A DNA stretch of 64,000 nucleotides from Luteibacter sp. SG786. Its GTDB lineage: Bacteria > Pseudomonadota > Gammaproteobacteria > Xanthomonadales > Rhodanobacteraceae. The notes under the pieces were generated by a model. It was given only the letters and a program-made list of their open reading frames with translations, was not told the origin of the DNA and did no database searches. The stretch covers positions 496,001-560,000 of the forward strand of contig NZ_JAAOYX010000002.1 in assembly GCF_011759605.1 (NCBI RefSeq), given 5' to 3'. Positions 22,972 through 31,249 of this stretch are shown here, piece by piece (the first letter of the stretch is position 1; every line of letters begins with the position of its first letter). The position numbers were made by a program, and so were the translations under genes.

Positions 22972-23448
22972 TCAATGCGTGATGTCGATGTTCACGTTCG
23001 TGCCGTCGGGCACGTCCTGGAGTTGTTGCAGCACGGAGCCGGTGAGTTCGAAGTGCTCCTTCGCCGGCACCGGATTGAGGTTCTCCACCGAATATTCGCC
23101 TTCCGCGAAAACCGGCAGGGTCACGTACGTGTAGCACTCGCCTTCCGTGCGGCCCTTGCCGGCCTCGATCAATGCTTCCACGAGCGACGGCAGCAGCCAG
23201 TCCTCGGCAACCTCCTCGCGCAGCAGGTTGTTGAAGCCTTCGACGCTCTCCGCCACGCGTTCCAGCTCGGCCGTGCCCGTGTTGAGCCAGAAGATGCCGC
23301 CCTCGTCGGCTTCGTAGAACATGTCGCCGAGCGCGGTGAACAGAAGCGGTGTAAAGGCATCCCCGATGCGCCAGCGCCAGGATTCGGCGAGCGCGTCGAT
23401 GGCCTCCTTGTCCGGAGTGCAGGTGAGGTCGTTCCAGGAGAGGGCCAT
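22972..23448 (-). CDS. DUF1851/Tdi1-like protein (possible T6SS immunity type)
   Basis: A 158-residue acidic cytosolic protein. The centre, GDMFYEADEGGIFWLNTGTA then ELERVAESVEGFNNLL, and the later GKGRTEGECYTYVTLPVFAEGEY match what I know of DUF1851 (T6SS_Tdi1_C) proteins, whose best-known members are immunity proteins to type VI DNase effectors. No effector or T6SS gene is in the window, so it is an orphan immunity gene or has another role. It is convergent with the toxin gene and followed by the serine hydrolase gene on the same strand. Confidence 0.7.
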   Translation of the reverse strand: MALSWNDLTCTPDKEAIDALAESWRWRIGDAFTPLLFTALGDMFYEADEGGIFWLNTGTAELERVAESVEGFNNLLREEVAEDWLLPSLVEALIEAGKGRTEGECYTYVTLPVFAEGEYSVENLNPVPAKEHFELTGSVLQQLQDVPDGTNVNIDITH

Positions 23449-23507
23449 GGGGGGGCGCCTGTTGCGGGGGAAGGCGATAGTTTAGGTGCTTGACGGACGC
23501 CCGGCAG

Positions 23508-24647
23508 CTACCGTCCGTCCACGGCCCGATTCACCGCCCTGACAAGGCCCGCGCGCGCGCCGGCTTCCGCGTCGCTTGTCGCCACGGGCCAGGCGGCGAG
23601 CTGCACGATGACGAGGTGCCGCCGCGGGTCCACGTGCAACAGCTGGCCGAAGATGCCGATGCCTTCGAAGCTGCCGTCGTCGTAGGTCCACCATTGGTAT
23701 CCATAGCCGCGGCCCGGCACGCCGATGTCGGAGTGCCGGCGCGTGGCATCGGCGAGCCAGCCGTTCGCCAGTACCGGCTTTCCCGCCGCCACGCCGCCGT
23801 CGAGCAGGAACTGGCCGAGGCGTGCGTAGTCGGCCAGAGTGGCCGACACACCCGAACCTCCGGCCTCGGTGCCGTCCACATCGTCTTTCAGCCAGAGCGC
23901 ATCCGACGCCATGCCATAGGGCTTCCAGATCTTTTCCGACAGGTACGCCGCAAGCGACTTGCCCGTCGCGCGCGTGACGAGGATGCCTGCCAGGTCGGTT
24001 TCGCCGGTTTTGTAGACCCAGCGCTCGCCCGGCGCGAATTCCCGCGGCAAGCGCGACATGTACGTCACGAGCAGCGGCACGCCCGGTTCGCGCGTGCCCT
24101 CGTACATCATCGCCACGTCGGAATGCGGATCGGCGTAATCCTCGTTCCAGCGGACGCCCGATGTCATGTCGAGGAGTTGGCGTACCGTGACGTCGCGATA
24201 GGCGCCTGCCGCCAGTTCGGGAATGTATCGGATCACCTTGTCGTCGAGGCTGCGGATCGCACCGTCGCGAAGCGCGGCGCCCACGAGGGTCGAGGTGAAG
24301 GATTTCGCCACGGAGAATGAGGTCCAGCGCGTCGACGGCCCGGCGCCGAGGCCGTAGCGTTCCACCCGCACATGGCCGTCCTGCACCACCATGAGCCCGG
24401 CCACATGGTGAGCGGCCATGTACGTTTCGAGCGTTCCCCCGTCGTCGAACCGGGGCTGGAGCGGCGCTCCGGCCGGCAGCGGGTGGGCTACCCCGTGCCG
24501 CACCACATTGCTTGCGTAATGTGTCTCCATCGCGCGGAACGATGCTTCGCGCTGCGCCTGGTTCCAGAACAGCACGTCGGTGCGCCGGGCATGCGTCGTC
24601 GCACAGCCCGCCAGGAACAGCAGGGCCAGTATCGTCAGGTGCTTCAT
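23508..24647 (-). CDS. Lipoprotein serine hydrolase (class C beta-lactamase-like)
   Basis: A 379-residue serine hydrolase of the beta-lactamase/D-Ala-D-Ala-carboxypeptidase C family (PF00144). The N-terminus LTILALLFLAGCATTHA has a lipobox (LAGC), so it is a lipoprotein. The nucleophile motif is SVAK in WTSFSVAKSFTSTLVG, followed by LLDMTSGVRW and the Tyr-containing WVYKTGETDLAG. Substrate is not known; esterases, peptidases and beta-lactamases share this fold. Its start overlaps the stop of the MprF-like gene by ATGA, so the two are one operon. Confidence 0.88.
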   Translation of the reverse strand: MKHLTILALLFLAGCATTHARRTDVLFWNQAQREASFRAMETHYASNVVRHGVAHPLPAGAPLQPRFDDGGTLETYMAAHHVAGLMVVQDGHVRVERYGLGAGPSTRWTSFSVAKSFTSTLVGAALRDGAIRSLDDKVIRYIPELAAGAYRDVTVRQLLDMTSGVRWNEDYADPHSDVAMMYEGTREPGVPLLVTYMSRLPREFAPGERWVYKTGETDLAGILVTRATGKSLAAYLSEKIWKPYGMASDALWLKDDVDGTEAGGSGVSATLADYARLGQFLLDGGVAAGKPVLANGWLADATRRHSDIGVPGRGYGYQWWTYDDGSFEGIGIFGQLLHVDPRRHLVIVQLAAWPVATSDAEAGARAGLVRAVNRAVDGR

Positions 24648-25612
24648 GCGGGGCTGGCCACCCGGCGCCGCACCTCGAATGCCGCGAGCGCCAGCGACGC
24701 CACCGCCAGCGGCCCCAGGCCATAGATCGCGCGATAGGCGAGCAAGGCAGCCAGCACCTGCGCCCGCTGCTCCTGGGGGAATGCTGCGAGGGTGATCGCT
24801 TCGAACGCACCGATGCCGCCCGGCGTGTTACTGACGATGCCGGCGAGGATCGCGCCCACGTAGATCGGCGCGAAGTCGAGGAAGCTGCCGGCGATCTCGG
24901 TCGGTAGCAGCAGGTACATCGCGCCGGTGGCGCCGATCATTTCCACCACGCCGATCGCTATCTGGGTGCCCGCCGAGCGCGCCGACGGCACCGGCGTGCT
25001 GAATTTCCACACCTTCAGTTCGTCGTGCTTTCCGGCAAGCCAGCGCAGCAGGACCACGAAGGCGACGAGCAACGCCACGCCGGGCCAGCGCCCCCAGCCG
25101 CGTGCGATGGACGGTTCGAGCATCAGCGCGAGGCACGCGGCGGAGGCAAACCCCATGCCGACCGCGAAGCCGACCAGCCCCACCACGCGCGCGACATCGG
25201 CCGCGCCCACGCCCTGGGTGGACAGCATCCGGTAACGCAGCGCCGTGCCCGTGATGGCATGGAAGCCCAGCGCGTTGCAGATGGCATGGGTGGTGAAGCC
25301 GGAAAAGATCTTCATCCGCATCGACACCTTTCCGGGAACCACGGTCTCCACGGCGAACACGTCGTAAGCGGTAAGACAGGTCCAGCTGATCAGCGTGGCG
25401 GCGATGGAGCCCGCCACGTGCCAGCGCGGTATGCGGTCGATGGCCTCGCGCACGTCCTGCCAGGCCATGCGTTCGATATAGCGGTGGAGGAGGAACACGG
25501 CGCCACCGACGATCGCGGCCATCACGAACATTTTCGCCGTCCGTGCCACGATCGCCTTCGAAGTCTTCGAGTCCTGCCTGAGCACCGCCGCGCCTGCCTG
25601 TCGTGTCGTCAT
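24644..25612 (-). CDS. UPF0104/lysylphosphatidylglycerol synthase TM-region protein
   Basis: A 322-residue, roughly eight-helix inner-membrane protein of the YbhN/MprF N-domain family (PF03706). Recognisable stretches: SWTCLTAYDVFAVE, GFTTHAICNALGFHAITGTA, and NTPGGIGAFEAITLAAFPQE with the family's PGG-GxFE box. MprF N-domains flip aminoacylated lipids, but the aminoacyl-transferase domain is absent, so it is probably a lipid or isoprenoid transporter. It is divergent from modE with an 80-bp gap and is coupled to the downstream serine hydrolase. Confidence 0.87.
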   Translation of the reverse strand: MTTRQAGAAVLRQDSKTSKAIVARTAKMFVMAAIVGGAVFLLHRYIERMAWQDVREAIDRIPRWHVAGSIAATLISWTCLTAYDVFAVETVVPGKVSMRMKIFSGFTTHAICNALGFHAITGTALRYRMLSTQGVGAADVARVVGLVGFAVGMGFASAACLALMLEPSIARGWGRWPGVALLVAFVVLLRWLAGKHDELKVWKFSTPVPSARSAGTQIAIGVVEMIGATGAMYLLLPTEIAGSFLDFAPIYVGAILAGIVSNTPGGIGAFEAITLAAFPQEQRAQVLAALLAYRAIYGLGPLAVASLALAAFEVRRRVASPA

Positions 25613-25691
25613 GAATGCCGGGAATCATCCCACGACCGGGCCGGGAAGCCTAAACTTCCACGGTGGCCTAGGGACCCCTGGGGGGAAGACG

Positions 25692-26486
25692 ATGCTCCAT
25701 TACGAAGGCTCGCTCTGGCTGACCGATGGCGCCCGCCGCTGGGGCGGCATCGACCGCGTGGAACTGCTGGCGCAGATCGCCGCCACCGGCTCCATCACGG
25801 CCGCCGCCAAGGCCGTGGGCATGAGTTACAAGGGCGCCTGGGATGCGGTGGACACCATGAACAACCTCGCCGGCGAACCGCTGGTCGTGCGTTCCGCCGG
25901 CGGCCGTGGCGGCGGTGGTGCCCGGCTGACGCCGCGTGCCGAACGCCTGATCGAATCGTTTCGCCGCATCGAAACCGAACACCGCCGCTTCGTCGACCGT
26001 CTCGCGGCATTGGGCGATAACGCTGCCGACGATCTCCACATGTTGAGGAGTTTCACGATGCGCACGAGTGCACGCAACCAGCTGGCCGGCACCGTGGCGC
26101 GTGTGGTCGAGGGCGTCGTGAACGACACCATCGAGATCCGTCTGCCCGGCGACGCCTGCCTCGTCGCCACGGTGACGCGCGAGAGCGCGGCGAGTCTCGG
26201 CCTTGTTCCGGGCCGCGCCGTGGTCGCATTGGTGAAAGCGAGCTGGGTGATGGTCGGACTACCCGGCGACGGGTTGCGCCTGTCCGCTTCGAACCGCTTG
26301 CCGGGCACGGTGTCGCATGTGTTACCCGGCGCCGTGAACGGCGAGGTGAGCATCGCCCTCGACGGCGGCGGCAACATCGCCGCCATCGTCACCATGGAGA
26401 GCCTGCACACGCTGGAACTCGCCGAGGGAAAACGCGTCGTCGCGATCTTCGACGCATCGTCGGTGATTCTGGGAGTGACCGACTGA
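25692..26486 (+). CDS. modE: Molybdate-responsive regulator ModE
   Basis: A 264-residue regulator with an N-terminal winged helix (LLAQIAATGSITAAAKAVGM, then YKGAWDAVDTMNN, residues 20-110) and two C-terminal TOBE/Mop domains (about 125-190 and 198-262, e.g. SARNQLAGTVARVVEG and ASNRLPGTVSHVLPG) that bind molybdate. On binding it represses modABC; a good ModE box precedes modA on the opposite side of the transporter genes. Start ATG 25692 follows GGGGGAAGACG; an upstream in-frame extension to 25611 overlaps the divergent gene and is unlikely. Confidence 0.93.
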   Translation: MLHYEGSLWLTDGARRWGGIDRVELLAQIAATGSITAAAKAVGMSYKGAWDAVDTMNNLAGEPLVVRSAGGRGGGGARLTPRAERLIESFRRIETEHRRFVDRLAALGDNAADDLHMLRSFTMRTSARNQLAGTVARVVEGVVNDTIEIRLPGDACLVATVTRESAASLGLVPGRAVVALVKASWVMVGLPGDGLRLSASNRLPGTVSHVLPGAVNGEVSIALDGGGNIAAIVTMESLHTLELAEGKRVVAIFDASSVILGVTD

Positions 26487-26509
26487 GCTGACGGGCGTTC
26501 CGTAACGCT

Positions 26510-26582
26510 GTAGGAGCCGCCATGGCGGCGAGAACGCGTGCGAAATGGTCGCACTCCCCTCGCCGCTATAGCGGCTCCTGCA
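26510..26582. repeat. REP-like inverted repeat, GTAGGAGC family, overlapping modC end
   Basis: A 73-bp element from TGTAGGAGCCGCCATGGCGG to CGCTATAGCGGCTCCTGCA. Its arms are imperfect inverted copies. The right arm supplies the last codons and TAG stop of modC (26566-26568), and the left arm begins 24 bp past the modE stop, so the two convergent genes end at this element. Confidence 0.8.
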
Positions 26583-27261
26583 GCCGGATAGGAGGCGCTG
26601 TCACAACCCGCCCGTCGCGCAGTTCGATGGTGTGCCCGTCCAGCGCTTCCACGTCCGCCGGGTCGTGCGTGATCACCAGCATCTGCAGGTCCAGGCGTGC
26701 CTGCAACGCGCGCAACTCGCTGCGCATGCGCGCGCGCAGCGCGGGATCGAGGGCGGCGAAGGGTTCGTCGAGCAGCACGAGCCGCGGTTCCGCCACGAGC
26801 GCGCGCGCCAGCGCGACACGCTGCCGCTGCCCACCGGAGATGCGCGACGGGTGGCTCTCCGCGACCGGACCGAGTTCGAACATGTCGATCCACCGGCGCA
26901 CCCGCTCGCCGCGCGCCCGGCGGCGAGGATTGAGCCAGCCGCGCTCCAGCGCGAAGCCGATGTTCTGCGCCACGGTGAGGTGCGGGAACAGGGCGTAGTC
27001 CTGAAAGACATACCCGACGCCGCGCTCGCGCGGCGGAAGGTTCACCCCCGCCGATGCGTCGAACAAGGTGGCGCCGTCGACGCGTACATGCCCCGCGTCC
27101 GGCGTCAGCAGCCCCGCCATGGCGCGCAGCGTCTGGCTCTTACCCGCGCCGGAATGGCCGAAGAGCACGATCCGCCGGTGGCTCGACGCGAAGGTCACGT
27201 CCAGCTCGAAATGGCGGTCTCCCGAGCGCAGCACCTTGCGGATCGATACGTCGACGCTCAT
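26566..27261 (-). CDS. modC: Molybdate ABC transporter ATPase, short form without TOBE
   Basis: A 231-residue ABC ATPase: Walker A FGHSGAGKSQ, Q loop YVFQDYALFPHLTV, signature SRISGGQRQRVALA, Walker B LVLLDEPFAALD, switch VITHDPADV. It ends about 120 residues earlier than canonical ModC, so the C-terminal TOBE molybdate-sensing domain is missing. Start ATG 27261 overlaps the modB TGA (ATGA). Its final residues QEPL and stop are encoded by a REP arm, which suggests insertion of the repeat trimmed or reset the 3' end. Confidence 0.92.
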   Translation of the reverse strand: MSVDVSIRKVLRSGDRHFELDVTFASSHRRIVLFGHSGAGKSQTLRAMAGLLTPDAGHVRVDGATLFDASAGVNLPPRERGVGYVFQDYALFPHLTVAQNIGFALERGWLNPRRRARGERVRRWIDMFELGPVAESHPSRISGGQRQRVALARALVAEPRLVLLDEPFAALDPALRARMRSELRALQARLDLQMLVITHDPADVEALDGHTIELRDGRVVTAPPIRLQEPL

Positions 27262-27932
27262 GGCCGCGTTTTCCGCAAGTGATCGGGCGCCAGCCAGCCG
27301 GCCAGCAGCAGCGCCACGACACACACGATCGAGGTGACCGCCACTATGACGCCCGCGGAACGATCGTCTCCGGCCTGCACAGCGGCGTAGATCGCCACGG
27401 AAAGTGTCTGCGTGCGGCCCGGCAGGTTGCCCGCGATCATCAGCGTCGCGCCGAACTCGCCCATCGCCCGCGCGAACGCAAGCAGGGCTCCCGCGGTGAT
27501 CCCGCGGCTCGCGAGGGGAAGCGACACCCGGAAGAAGGTCGCCGCGCGGCCCAACCCGAGCACGCGTGCTGCGTCCTCCAGTTGCGGGTCCACCGCTTCG
27601 AACGCGGCCCGCGCGGCCTTCTGCACCAGCGGAAAGGCAACCAGCGTCGACGCGATGACCGCACCCTGCCAGGTGAACACGAGCTCGATGCCAAGACGAT
27701 CGAGCCACGCGCCGAAGGTGCCGCGCCGGCCCAGTAGCACCAGCAGGTAGTAGCCCAGCACGGTCGGCGGCAGCACCAGCGGAAGGGTGAGCACCGAGTC
27801 CACCACCTCGCGCATGTGCGAGCGCCAGCGCGAGAGCCCGAAAGCCACGGCGACGCCGAGCACCAGATTGATCGCGGTCGCCCACAAGGCCACCTTGAGC
27901 GTGAGTGCGAGCGGAACCCAGAGTGGGTCCAT
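27258..27932 (-). CDS. modB: Molybdate ABC transporter permease
   Basis: A 224-residue inner-membrane permease with about five helices. The cytoplasmic EAA loop is AAFEAVDPQLEDAARVLGLG, and ARAMGEFGATLMIAGNLPG is the typical ModB signature. Start ATG 27932 (MDPLWVPLALTLKV) lies 5 nt after the modA stop; upstream in-frame codons belong to modA antisense. Operon order is modA-modB-modC. Confidence 0.94.
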   Translation of the reverse strand: MDPLWVPLALTLKVALWATAINLVLGVAVAFGLSRWRSHMREVVDSVLTLPLVLPPTVLGYYLLVLLGRRGTFGAWLDRLGIELVFTWQGAVIASTLVAFPLVQKAARAAFEAVDPQLEDAARVLGLGRAATFFRVSLPLASRGITAGALLAFARAMGEFGATLMIAGNLPGRTQTLSVAIYAAVQAGDDRSAGVIVAVTSIVCVVALLLAGWLAPDHLRKTRP

Positions 27933-27937
27933 GATCG

Positions 27938-28684
27938 TCAGGGCGCCCCGAAACCGTAGCGGGCCAGGATCCGCCGGCCCGGGTCCGATCTGACGAAAGC
28001 GATGAACGATGCGGCTTCCGCAGCCTGCTTCGAGCCGGCCACGACGGCCATGGGATAGGTCACCGGGGCGGTGGTGGGCACGGTGGCCACCACCTGCACG
28101 CGGTCGGGCATCATCGCCGCGTCCGTGGCGAACACCAGACCCGCATCGACCTCGCCCCGTGCGACGTAATCCAGCGCCTGGCGTACGTTCTGCGCCAGTA
28201 CGCCCTTGGCGGACACGGCCTCCCACAGGCCCGACGCTTCCAGCGCGGCCTTCGCGTAGCGGCCCGCCGGCACCGAGGCCGGGTCGCCGTAGGCCACGCG
28301 CTTCACCCCGCTTTCGGCGAGGGACGCGAGCGACGTGACGGCCGCACGCGGGGGCATCGGGACGACCAGCAGCAGCCGGTTGCGGGCGAAATTGATACGG
28401 GAAGCCGGCTCCACGGCTTTCGCGGCCACGGCCTTGTCCATCGCCGCCTGATCGGCCGAGGCGAAGACGTCAGCCGGTGCGCCATTGACGATCTGGCGGA
28501 GCAGCACGTCCGATGCCGCGAAGTTCAGCACTACGTGCGTGCCGGGATGGGCCGTCTCGTAGGCCTGGGCGGTGGCGCGAAAGGCGTCGGTCAGGCTGGC
28601 GGCCGCCGATACGACGAGATCGGCGGCGCCGGCCAGCGGCGACCCGGCGAGCAGGATCAGCGCGACGAAGGGGCGGAGGCGCAT
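27938..28684 (-). CDS. modA: Periplasmic molybdate-binding protein
   Basis: A 248-residue solute-binding protein: signal peptide (residues 1-20, LILLAGSPLAGA), then LVVSAAASLTDAFRATAQAY (molybdate-binding Ser in AAASL), VVLNFAASDVLLRQI, GAPADVFASADQAAMDKA, GDPASVPAGRYAKAAL, and DAGLVFATDA with the conserved binding residues. Delivers molybdate to ModBC for molybdenum cofactor synthesis. A ModE operator lies 24 bp upstream of the start. Confidence 0.95.
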   Translation of the reverse strand: MRLRPFVALILLAGSPLAGAADLVVSAAASLTDAFRATAQAYETAHPGTHVVLNFAASDVLLRQIVNGAPADVFASADQAAMDKAVAAKAVEPASRINFARNRLLLVVPMPPRAAVTSLASLAESGVKRVAYGDPASVPAGRYAKAALEASGLWEAVSAKGVLAQNVRQALDYVARGEVDAGLVFATDAAMMPDRVQVVATVPTTAPVTYPMAVVAGSKQAAEAASFIAFVRSDPGRRILARYGFGAP

Positions 28685-28708
28685 GGGCCGGTTCCCGAGT
28701 GGAAGGAT

Positions 28709-28732
28709 CGCAATATAGGAACCTATATAGCG
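28709..28732 (-). promoter_or_regulatory. ModE box upstream of modA
   Basis: A 24-bp near-perfect palindrome: CGCAATATAG (28709-28718), GAAC, CTATATAGCG (28723-28732), with one mismatch between arms. It matches the E. coli ModE site pattern CGCTATATA-N6-TATATAACG. Placed 24-48 bp before the modA start it would repress modABC when molybdate is plentiful. Confidence 0.9.
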
Positions 28733-28832
28733 ACCGGTCAACGTGAAAACCGCCGCGCCGTGACACAGGAATCGCCAAGCTAACGCGGCGCCATGGTGGC
28801 AGCGTGACGGGCTGTCGCCAGGAAAGCTCTGC

Positions 28833-29825
28833 ATGAAACACGCGCTGCGCATCGTCGGGGGGGTGCTCGTGCTCGGCACGTTCGCCGTTTTCCTTTTCTT
28901 CTGGCTGGACCGCACCGAAACCACCACCGATGCCTATGTGACCGGCCGCATCCACCCGGTTGCACCACGCGTCACCGGCACCGTGCTGACGCTGCATGTG
29001 GACGACAACCAGCACGTGCGGGCAGGCGAGGTGCTGCTCGAACTCGACACCCGCGACTTCGACGTACGCGTGGAGCAGGCTCGCGCCGAAATCGCTCGGG
29101 CGAAGGGCCAGGTTGCCAGCGCGGAGGCGCAGGTGGCGGAAGCCTCCGCCGCCATCGTCGCCGCCGACGCATCGGTGAGGAAGACGACGCTGGACTTGCG
29201 CCGTGCGGGGGAGCTGGTGAATGAAACCCCGCGTGGCATCTCCCGGCAGGAATACGACGCGGCGAAAGCGGCGGCAGATTCCGCGGTGGCCAACCGTGCG
29301 AGCGCCGCCGCGCGCAAGGTGGCCGCCATGGCTGCGCGGGAATCGGCACAGGCCCAGGTGGCGACGGGGGAAGCCGCGCTGCACGACGCACAGCTGGCGT
29401 ACGGCTACACCAAGGTGATCGCGCCAGTGAGCGGTTATGTCGGCCACCGCACCGTCGAGGTCGGCGCGCGCGTGAATGCCGGCCAGACGCTGCTCTCCAT
29501 CGTGGCGGACGACGTGTGGGTCGTGGCGAACTTCAAGGAAACCCAACTGGTGGGCATTCGCCCCGGCACCGTCGCGAACATGACCGTCGACGCCCTGCCC
29601 GGCATACGCTTCGCAGGCCGGGTGGACAGCATTTCGCCGGCATCGGGTTCGCAATTCGCCCTGCTTCCCCCCGACAACGCCACGGGCAATTTCACAAAGG
29701 TAGTGCAACGCGTGCCGGTGAAGATCCTCTTCGCAGCCGATGATCTGCGCCGCTACCGCGAACGGCTGGCACCGGGCCTGTCCACGGTGGTGCGGATCCG
29801 CGCCGGCGGGAACGACGCGCCATGA
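28833..29825 (+). CDS. emrA: HlyD/EmrA-family membrane fusion protein
   Basis: A 330-residue periplasmic adaptor of an Emr-type efflux pump: one N-terminal membrane helix (residues 7-25), the beta-barrel/lipoyl start TTDAYVTGRIHPVAPRVTGT and VLLELDTRDFDVRVEQARAE, an alpha-helical hairpin (70-190), IAPVSGYVGHRTVEVGARVN, and VWVVANFKETQLVGIRPG plus the family's SASGSQFALLPPDNATGNF-like SGSQFALLPPDNATGNFTK. First gene of a plus-strand three-gene pump operon, divergent from modABC with a 149-bp gap. Confidence 0.93.
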   Translation: MKHALRIVGGVLVLGTFAVFLFFWLDRTETTTDAYVTGRIHPVAPRVTGTVLTLHVDDNQHVRAGEVLLELDTRDFDVRVEQARAEIARAKGQVASAEAQVAEASAAIVAADASVRKTTLDLRRAGELVNETPRGISRQEYDAAKAAADSAVANRASAAARKVAAMAARESAQAQVATGEAALHDAQLAYGYTKVIAPVSGYVGHRTVEVGARVNAGQTLLSIVADDVWVVANFKETQLVGIRPGTVANMTVDALPGIRFAGRVDSISPASGSQFALLPPDNATGNFTKVVQRVPVKILFAADDLRRYRERLAPGLSTVVRIRAGGNDAP

Positions 29826-31249
29826 CGCTACGCGCCGCCTTGCCGTGTCTACTCGTCGCCGCCCTCGCCGGTTGCGTCGTCGGGCCAGACTACCGTCGGC
29901 CCGACAGCGCAGCGCCCGGCGCGTGGCGCGAGGCATCCGCGCCGGGCGCCCCGCTGCCGGACCGCTGGTGGACCCTGTTCGGCGACGAGGAGCTGGATCG
30001 CCATGTCGAAGCGGCGCTCGCCGCCAACCAGGACCTCGCCGCCGCGCTTGCGCGGCATGACCGCATCCGTGCCCTGCTCGGCGTGGCACGTGCCGATGAG
30101 TTCCCGGATGTTTCGCTGGATCCGGCCTATGCGCGTGCGCGCACGTCGGGCACCGTGGACAACCGCCTCCCCGAACTGGAAACCACGCTGTGGCGCGTAC
30201 CCGTCGACGTCGCCTATGAAGTGGACCTGTGGGGGCGCGTGCGACGAAGCGTCGAAGCCGCGGGCGCCGACGTGCAAGGCAGCGCGGATACCGTTGCCGC
30301 CGTCCGCCTCAGCCTCGCTGCGACCGCGACCTCCACGTATGTCTCGCTACGCAGCAGCGACCGCGACATCGAGGTGCTGGTGCGCACGGTAAGCCTGCGC
30401 GACGACGCGCTTCGGCTGGCGGAGCGACGCGCGCATGCCGGCGTGGTCGGCGATCTGGACGTACTGCGCGCCCGCGCCGACCTCGCGCAGACGCGCGCCG
30501 ATCTCGCCGATGCCCGGCGCCGCCGGGACAACCTCGAGCACGCGCTCGCGGTACTCGAAGGTCGCAATGCGCCGGACTTCACGCTGGCCGCGCGCGAATG
30601 GACGCCCGTGCTGCCCGACGTACCGGCTGGCCTGCCGTCCAGTTTGCTCGAACGGCGCCCCGACGTCGCCGCGGACGAGCGCGCGCTCGCGGCGGCCAGT
30701 GCCCGGATTGGCGTGGCGCGGGCCGCTTTCTTCCCCCAGGTGCGCTTGACCGCGGCTGGCGGCGTTGCCAGCGACAGTCTTGGGGACCTTACCGGTCGCG
30801 ACAGCCGCGCATGGTCGATCGGCCCGGTCGTCCGCCTGCCGATCTTCGACGGCGGCCGCAACCGCGCCAACCTGCAGGCGGCCGAAGCGGCATACCGCGG
30901 CGCCCTGGCGAACTGGCGGCAAGGCGGCATCGTCGCGTTCCGGGAAGTGCAGGATGCCCTCAGCGATGCGCGCTGGCTGCGCGAGCAGGGCGAGGCGCTG
31001 GCCGCGACCGTGGATGCGGCTGCCTCCGCGGCAAAGGTTTCGCGTTCGCGCTACGACCGCGGCCTGGCGGGTTACTTCGAAGTGGTCGATTCGGAACGTC
31101 AGGCACTGGCGAGCCGCCGCGCCGCCATTCAGAACGACCAGCAGCGCCTGCTTGCCACGGTGGCGCTGATCAAGGCCCTTGGCGGTGGGTGGCAGGAAGG
31201 CGATGCCATACCCCGTCAGCCGGTGGCGTCCGCCGGAGCGCCACGATGA
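29822..31249 (+). CDS. Outer membrane efflux lipoprotein (NodT/OprM family)
   Basis: A 475-residue TolC-like outer-membrane channel of the NodT group. The N-terminus LVAALAGCVVGPDYRRPD has the lipobox and the VGPDYRRP signature; two OEP repeats follow (about 55-245 and 265-460), the second starting SSLLERRPDVAADERALAAA. Completes a tripartite pump with the adaptor and the MFS protein. Start overlaps the emrA stop (ATGA) and its own stop overlaps the emrB start (ATGA). Confidence 0.93.
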   Translation: MTLRAALPCLLVAALAGCVVGPDYRRPDSAAPGAWREASAPGAPLPDRWWTLFGDEELDRHVEAALAANQDLAAALARHDRIRALLGVARADEFPDVSLDPAYARARTSGTVDNRLPELETTLWRVPVDVAYEVDLWGRVRRSVEAAGADVQGSADTVAAVRLSLAATATSTYVSLRSSDRDIEVLVRTVSLRDDALRLAERRAHAGVVGDLDVLRARADLAQTRADLADARRRRDNLEHALAVLEGRNAPDFTLAAREWTPVLPDVPAGLPSSLLERRPDVAADERALAAASARIGVARAAFFPQVRLTAAGGVASDSLGDLTGRDSRAWSIGPVVRLPIFDGGRNRANLQAAEAAYRGALANWRQGGIVAFREVQDALSDARWLREQGEALAATVDAAASAAKVSRSRYDRGLAGYFEVVDSERQALASRRAAIQNDQQRLLATVALIKALGGGWQEGDAIPRQPVASAGAPR

